From positions 1 to 62,945 of the forward strand of contig NZ_JADPEG010000005.1 of the NCBI RefSeq assembly GCF_015667585.1: a DNA stretch of 62,945 bases, written 5' to 3'. Shown one piece after another: positions 61,401-62,945 of this stretch. The notes under the pieces were generated by a model, which did not search any database, was not told where the DNA came from, and saw nothing but the letters and a program-made list of their open reading frames with translations. This DNA is from Clostridium sp. D33t1_170424_F3. Lineage in GTDB: Bacteria > Bacillota > Clostridia > Oscillospirales > Acutalibacteraceae. Within the stretch, counting starts at the first letter, position 1. Each line of letters starts with the position of its first letter. The position numbers and the translations under genes were made by a program.

Positions 61401-62945
61401 ATTAAGAACCGCCTTGACGCGTTCCCCGTCGCCAAAGTGGATCTGGGAGCCGTCGTCGCCCGCGGGCTGGATTTCCACCAGGCCCTCCGGGTCATAGATT
61501 GTCCAGTCGCGCCGGGTGTCCTCCACACTGCCAAAGCCGGAGTAGGAGGCCTTCATCGCGTTGGGGTCGGGCTTGAGGACGTCCTCTTCAGAGGACGGGG
61601 CGAGGACGCGCGTTTCGCTGACGGCTTCACCCTGGATCATGGCGGTTACCGTTACCGTGTAGGCAGCGGTTTCGTCCAAACCGTTCAGCACGATCGTGCC
61701 GTTCTCGTAGCCGGTGACGGTGCGGGTAAAGTCTTCCCCTTCCACGCCGTAAGAGACGGAGAACGGGGTTTCCTGCGGGTCCAGATTGGTCAGCAGGGTG
61801 GCGGAAGTACCGGAGCGCTTCGCCAGAATCACGCGCAGGCTGTCGATGGAGCGTTTGACCGGGAGGACTTCGATTTCATCGACGGTTACATCTCCGGTGA
61901 AACGGATGTTATTGTACTGGCCTGCTTTAAAACGGAAATCGCCGGACAGCAGATTTGCCAGGTTTTCAATTGTCGCCTCGCCGGAGGAGAGGTCGATGGC
62001 CTGCTCATATTTGCCGTTGATGATGACCGTGCCGGCGCCGCTGCCCGCGATGCGCAGGGTATAATTCTTTGCAGCGGGAACGACCACGTTGTCAAATTCC
62101 TGATAGGTCACGCCGTTGACCGTGAGAACCTTGGAATATACGTCTGCGGGTTTCAAAATGGTATCGGAGGGCTCGCCAATCTGGGGGAAATGTGTGATGC
62201 GCAGGCGGCCGCTGCCGTAGGGGATCAGCTCGATATCCTCCACCAGTTCTGCGTTATAAGGGGTGGGGCCAAAGGGCTGCGGTCCGGCGAGGTTGCCGTC
62301 CAGACGCCATTCGGGGATGATCTGGCCCTTTGCCTTGAGCACGACAGGCGCGTTGTCGATGCTGAAGGGCTGCAGCGCCACTTCGTCCTGTTCGACAATT
62401 TCAAAGCTTTCCGCGGGATTGGCCCGGTCGACGATCAGGCCGTAATTCCAGCGGCTGGCGGGATAGATTTCGCGCAGGGGGGACTGCTCCTGATGCGCGG
62501 CTTTGATATCGCGCGCGTCGTTGGATTCCTCGGTGCGCCAATCCTCTTCGATTTTCAGGCTGAAAATCAGGGGGCCTTTTTCTACCGCGACGGAATCGTT
62601 GTACCAGGTGGAGGTCTCGATTTCGCTGGGCAGGCGCAGGTCGATCTCGTCGCCCGCTTTCCATTCACGGGTCACAGTGAAGTATTCGCCGGAGACGACG
62701 CCTTCCTGCGCTTCGCCGTTGACAGTAACGGTCGGAGCAACGGCCCATTCAGGAATACGCAGCTGGAGTTCAAAGCTTGCCGTCTCGCCGTCGTAGGTCA
62801 GATGTACAGCATCCTTGAACGGATAATCGGTTTCCTGCACAAATTTGGCGGTTTTGCCGTCCGCGACCTTCGCGGTGACGCTGTTCGGGCCGTAGGCCAC
62901 GAGCGCCAGGCCGTCGTTGGCGGTCGCCATCCACATGTTCTGCAC
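58404..62945 (-). CDS. Giant secreted GH127-like glycosidase, 5' end outside the window
   Basis: The last 1514 codons of a larger gene. The visible N-terminal part (about 1-180) has WMATANDGLALVAYGPNSV, FVQETDYPFKDAVHL, LRIPEWAVAPTVTVNGE and GDEIDLRLPSEIE, which resemble the beta-sandwich end of GH127-type (DUF1680) beta-L-arabinofuranosidases. The catalytic barrel would lie beyond the edge. Two related laminin/DUF1080-like sandwiches follow (about 465-660 and 685-870, with YQGYYAGVGKN and YNGYYFGIGNN), then a fibronectin-like domain, a helical segment, a beta domain, FIVAR repeats (1150-1400) and the same C-terminal module as the other giant protein, ending KHCTVTIG. Presumably cleaves arabinose-type side chains from plant polysaccharides. 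Confidence 0.8.
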   Translation of the reverse strand: MQNMWMATANDGLALVAYGPNSVTAKVADGKTAKFVQETDYPFKDAVHLTYDGETASFELQLRIPEWAVAPTVTVNGEAQEGVVSGEYFTVTREWKAGDEIDLRLPSEIETSTWYNDSVAVEKGPLIFSLKIEEDWRTEESNDARDIKAAHQEQSPLREIYPASRWNYGLIVDRANPAESFEIVEQDEVALQPFSIDNAPVVLKAKGQIIPEWRLDGNLAGPQPFGPTPYNAELVEDIELIPYGSGRLRITHFPQIGEPSDTILKPADVYSKVLTVNGVTYQEFDNVVVPAAKNYTLRIAGSGAGTVIINGKYEQAIDLSSGEATIENLANLLSGDFRFKAGQYNNIRFTGDVTVDEIEVLPVKRSIDSLRVILAKRSGTSATLLTNLDPQETPFSVSYGVEGEDFTRTVTGYENGTIVLNGLDETAAYTVTVTAMIQGEAVSETRVLAPSSEEDVLKPDPNAMKASYSGFGSVEDTRRDWTIYDPEGLVEIQPAGDDGSQIHFGDGERVKAVLNIDGSDEWTDYVAEGRVTIDENKYRDVGLIFRGTKFGNNADEYQGYYAGVGKNGIVIGYADGAWHYIKTIDQKFEAGQTYTIKAVVRGSYFAIYVDDVLVHRFYDTRYAVGTVGFRSWKEAFVANGVDVRPVTEEDLKVFEDFQPDTGNGGTIYPEYVEANFSDDFEDADDSNAKWTKYGNTDRIRVENGQLHFDSNDNVKAAAGDEAWSDYVVQADITLTPGDNNAGIMYRSTNIGNGADGYNGYYFGIGNNFWTVGYANGGWNSLFSDQGNYSAGNTYTLKVIVWHDKHQFYVDDTLVREWEDTSRRYKNGKIGLRSWNRAFDGDNILVRPLTDEELADIQKPAQMNAEITSAHNTLLIDYPVVGANGYKVLYGTEPGVYAHEETNVRYSGHTRDKVAFSVPEAGSYYARIFALKDGKEIGLSDELTTVTDYIESTEKDREKLAAMLAEAKSLDPSAFTKTSLARLERAISDAEAMPENASQMDVALAVRLLYSAMNAPSSEDFTPVIPPETNKVSVRYTVNTNLTVNGEEQPLSDLIGLYTAETDETLTLTFVPAIEGRTLLSAACNGTDLSSQIDFDSETGESAFTYTAKPGDELQFTFTLVNKMILRQTVDTAEALQNGPEYEAAIGTVQTAFDNALKNAQAVYADQTASQEAVDDAWSRMLKVIHLLSFAEGSTDELESLLAIVDALNENGYTPASWAELQAAADEARALIAEPEPLKADVDKAYKALKDALMNLVEATNKETLQYYFDTASGIDLDLYLEAGKDAFRAALANAEKVLDNANATQEEVDAAASALSEAMANLLLIPNKDALKASVEKAETVDTSKYTAASVRTFQKALDNARIVLNNPQATEQQVQSADKQLTSAQNALAVKNTGKSNSKTTHTAPANTYGAEGTATVGADVAKAASVVSDTTVNFTLKRGSAYCFKMTVVNGSGQAPSFTVGNGDVLKTQFVAQIGTVYYYRVWAVGAPGASAGVYTTLNRQPVKHCTVTIG

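Noticed and set aside
1-62945. CRISPR array
   Set aside because: No regularly spaced direct repeats of 24-40 bp with unique spacers were seen anywhere in the window.

Overview
The window looks like a chromosomal segment from an anaerobic gut-type Firmicute, most likely class Clostridia and probably Oscillospiraceae/Ruminococcaceae. I infer this from the family content: single-chain GlyRS, the sporulation-associated YtaF, PAS-rich hybrid kinases, FIVAR-repeat secreted glycosidases, cysteine-rich KTR and TetR mobile-element cargo, AGGAGG ribosome binding sites and sigma-A promoters. The backbone appears GC-rich (mid-50s by eye). One stretch after a tRNA-Pro gene (about 8.6-12.7 kb) is clearly AT-rich.

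Layout. 0-8.2 kb is mostly housekeeping: a frameshifted subtilisin-like protease, an iron alcohol dehydrogenase under a MerR-type promoter, VanZ and GtrA membrane proteins, glycyl-tRNA synthetase, a lipoprotein, and an rsmE-SDR pair. At 8.49 kb lies tRNA-Pro(UGG), followed by an AT-rich island with a truncated KilA-N protein, a DNA methyltransferase and a GHKL (MutL/MORC/Hsp90-type) ATPase, which is a candidate defence or modification cassette. 12.7-15.5 kb holds decayed mobile-element cargo: a broken KTR gene, an alpha/beta hydrolase-TetR pair and a relaxase-like remnant. 15.5 kb carries a chloramphenicol acetyltransferase-family gene.

16.3-37.4 kb is a signalling region. It has four hybrid histidine kinases, an Hpt protein, a REC-GGDEF-EAL-REC protein and a regulator with two GntR-like DNA-binding domains. 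Four of these genes (31.8 down to 21.1 kb) form a tightly coupled operon that can be read as a complete phosphorelay with a cyclic-di-GMP phosphodiesterase output. A periplasmic-binding-protein type hybrid kinase diverges from it and is followed by a membrane TPR-like protein.

37.5-43 kb has a cell-wall amidase, MTA/SAH nucleosidase, a cyclase-family hydrolase, an asparagine synthase with a terminator hairpin in its leader, a decayed CTP-synthase start and a broken GNAT gene. 43.1-49.9 kb encodes a 2270-residue exported GH110-like beta-helix protein. Its FIVAR-containing tail and C-terminal module recur in a second giant glycosidase (58.4 kb to the window edge, 5' end missing). Between them lie YtaF, ferritin, a trypsin-like lipoprotein, an AraC regulator, a TetR-MFS efflux unit with paired operators, a HAD phosphatase, a CPBP protease, a cytidine-deaminase-like enzyme and TadA.

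All calls come from reading the sequence and translations by eye. No database search was run.
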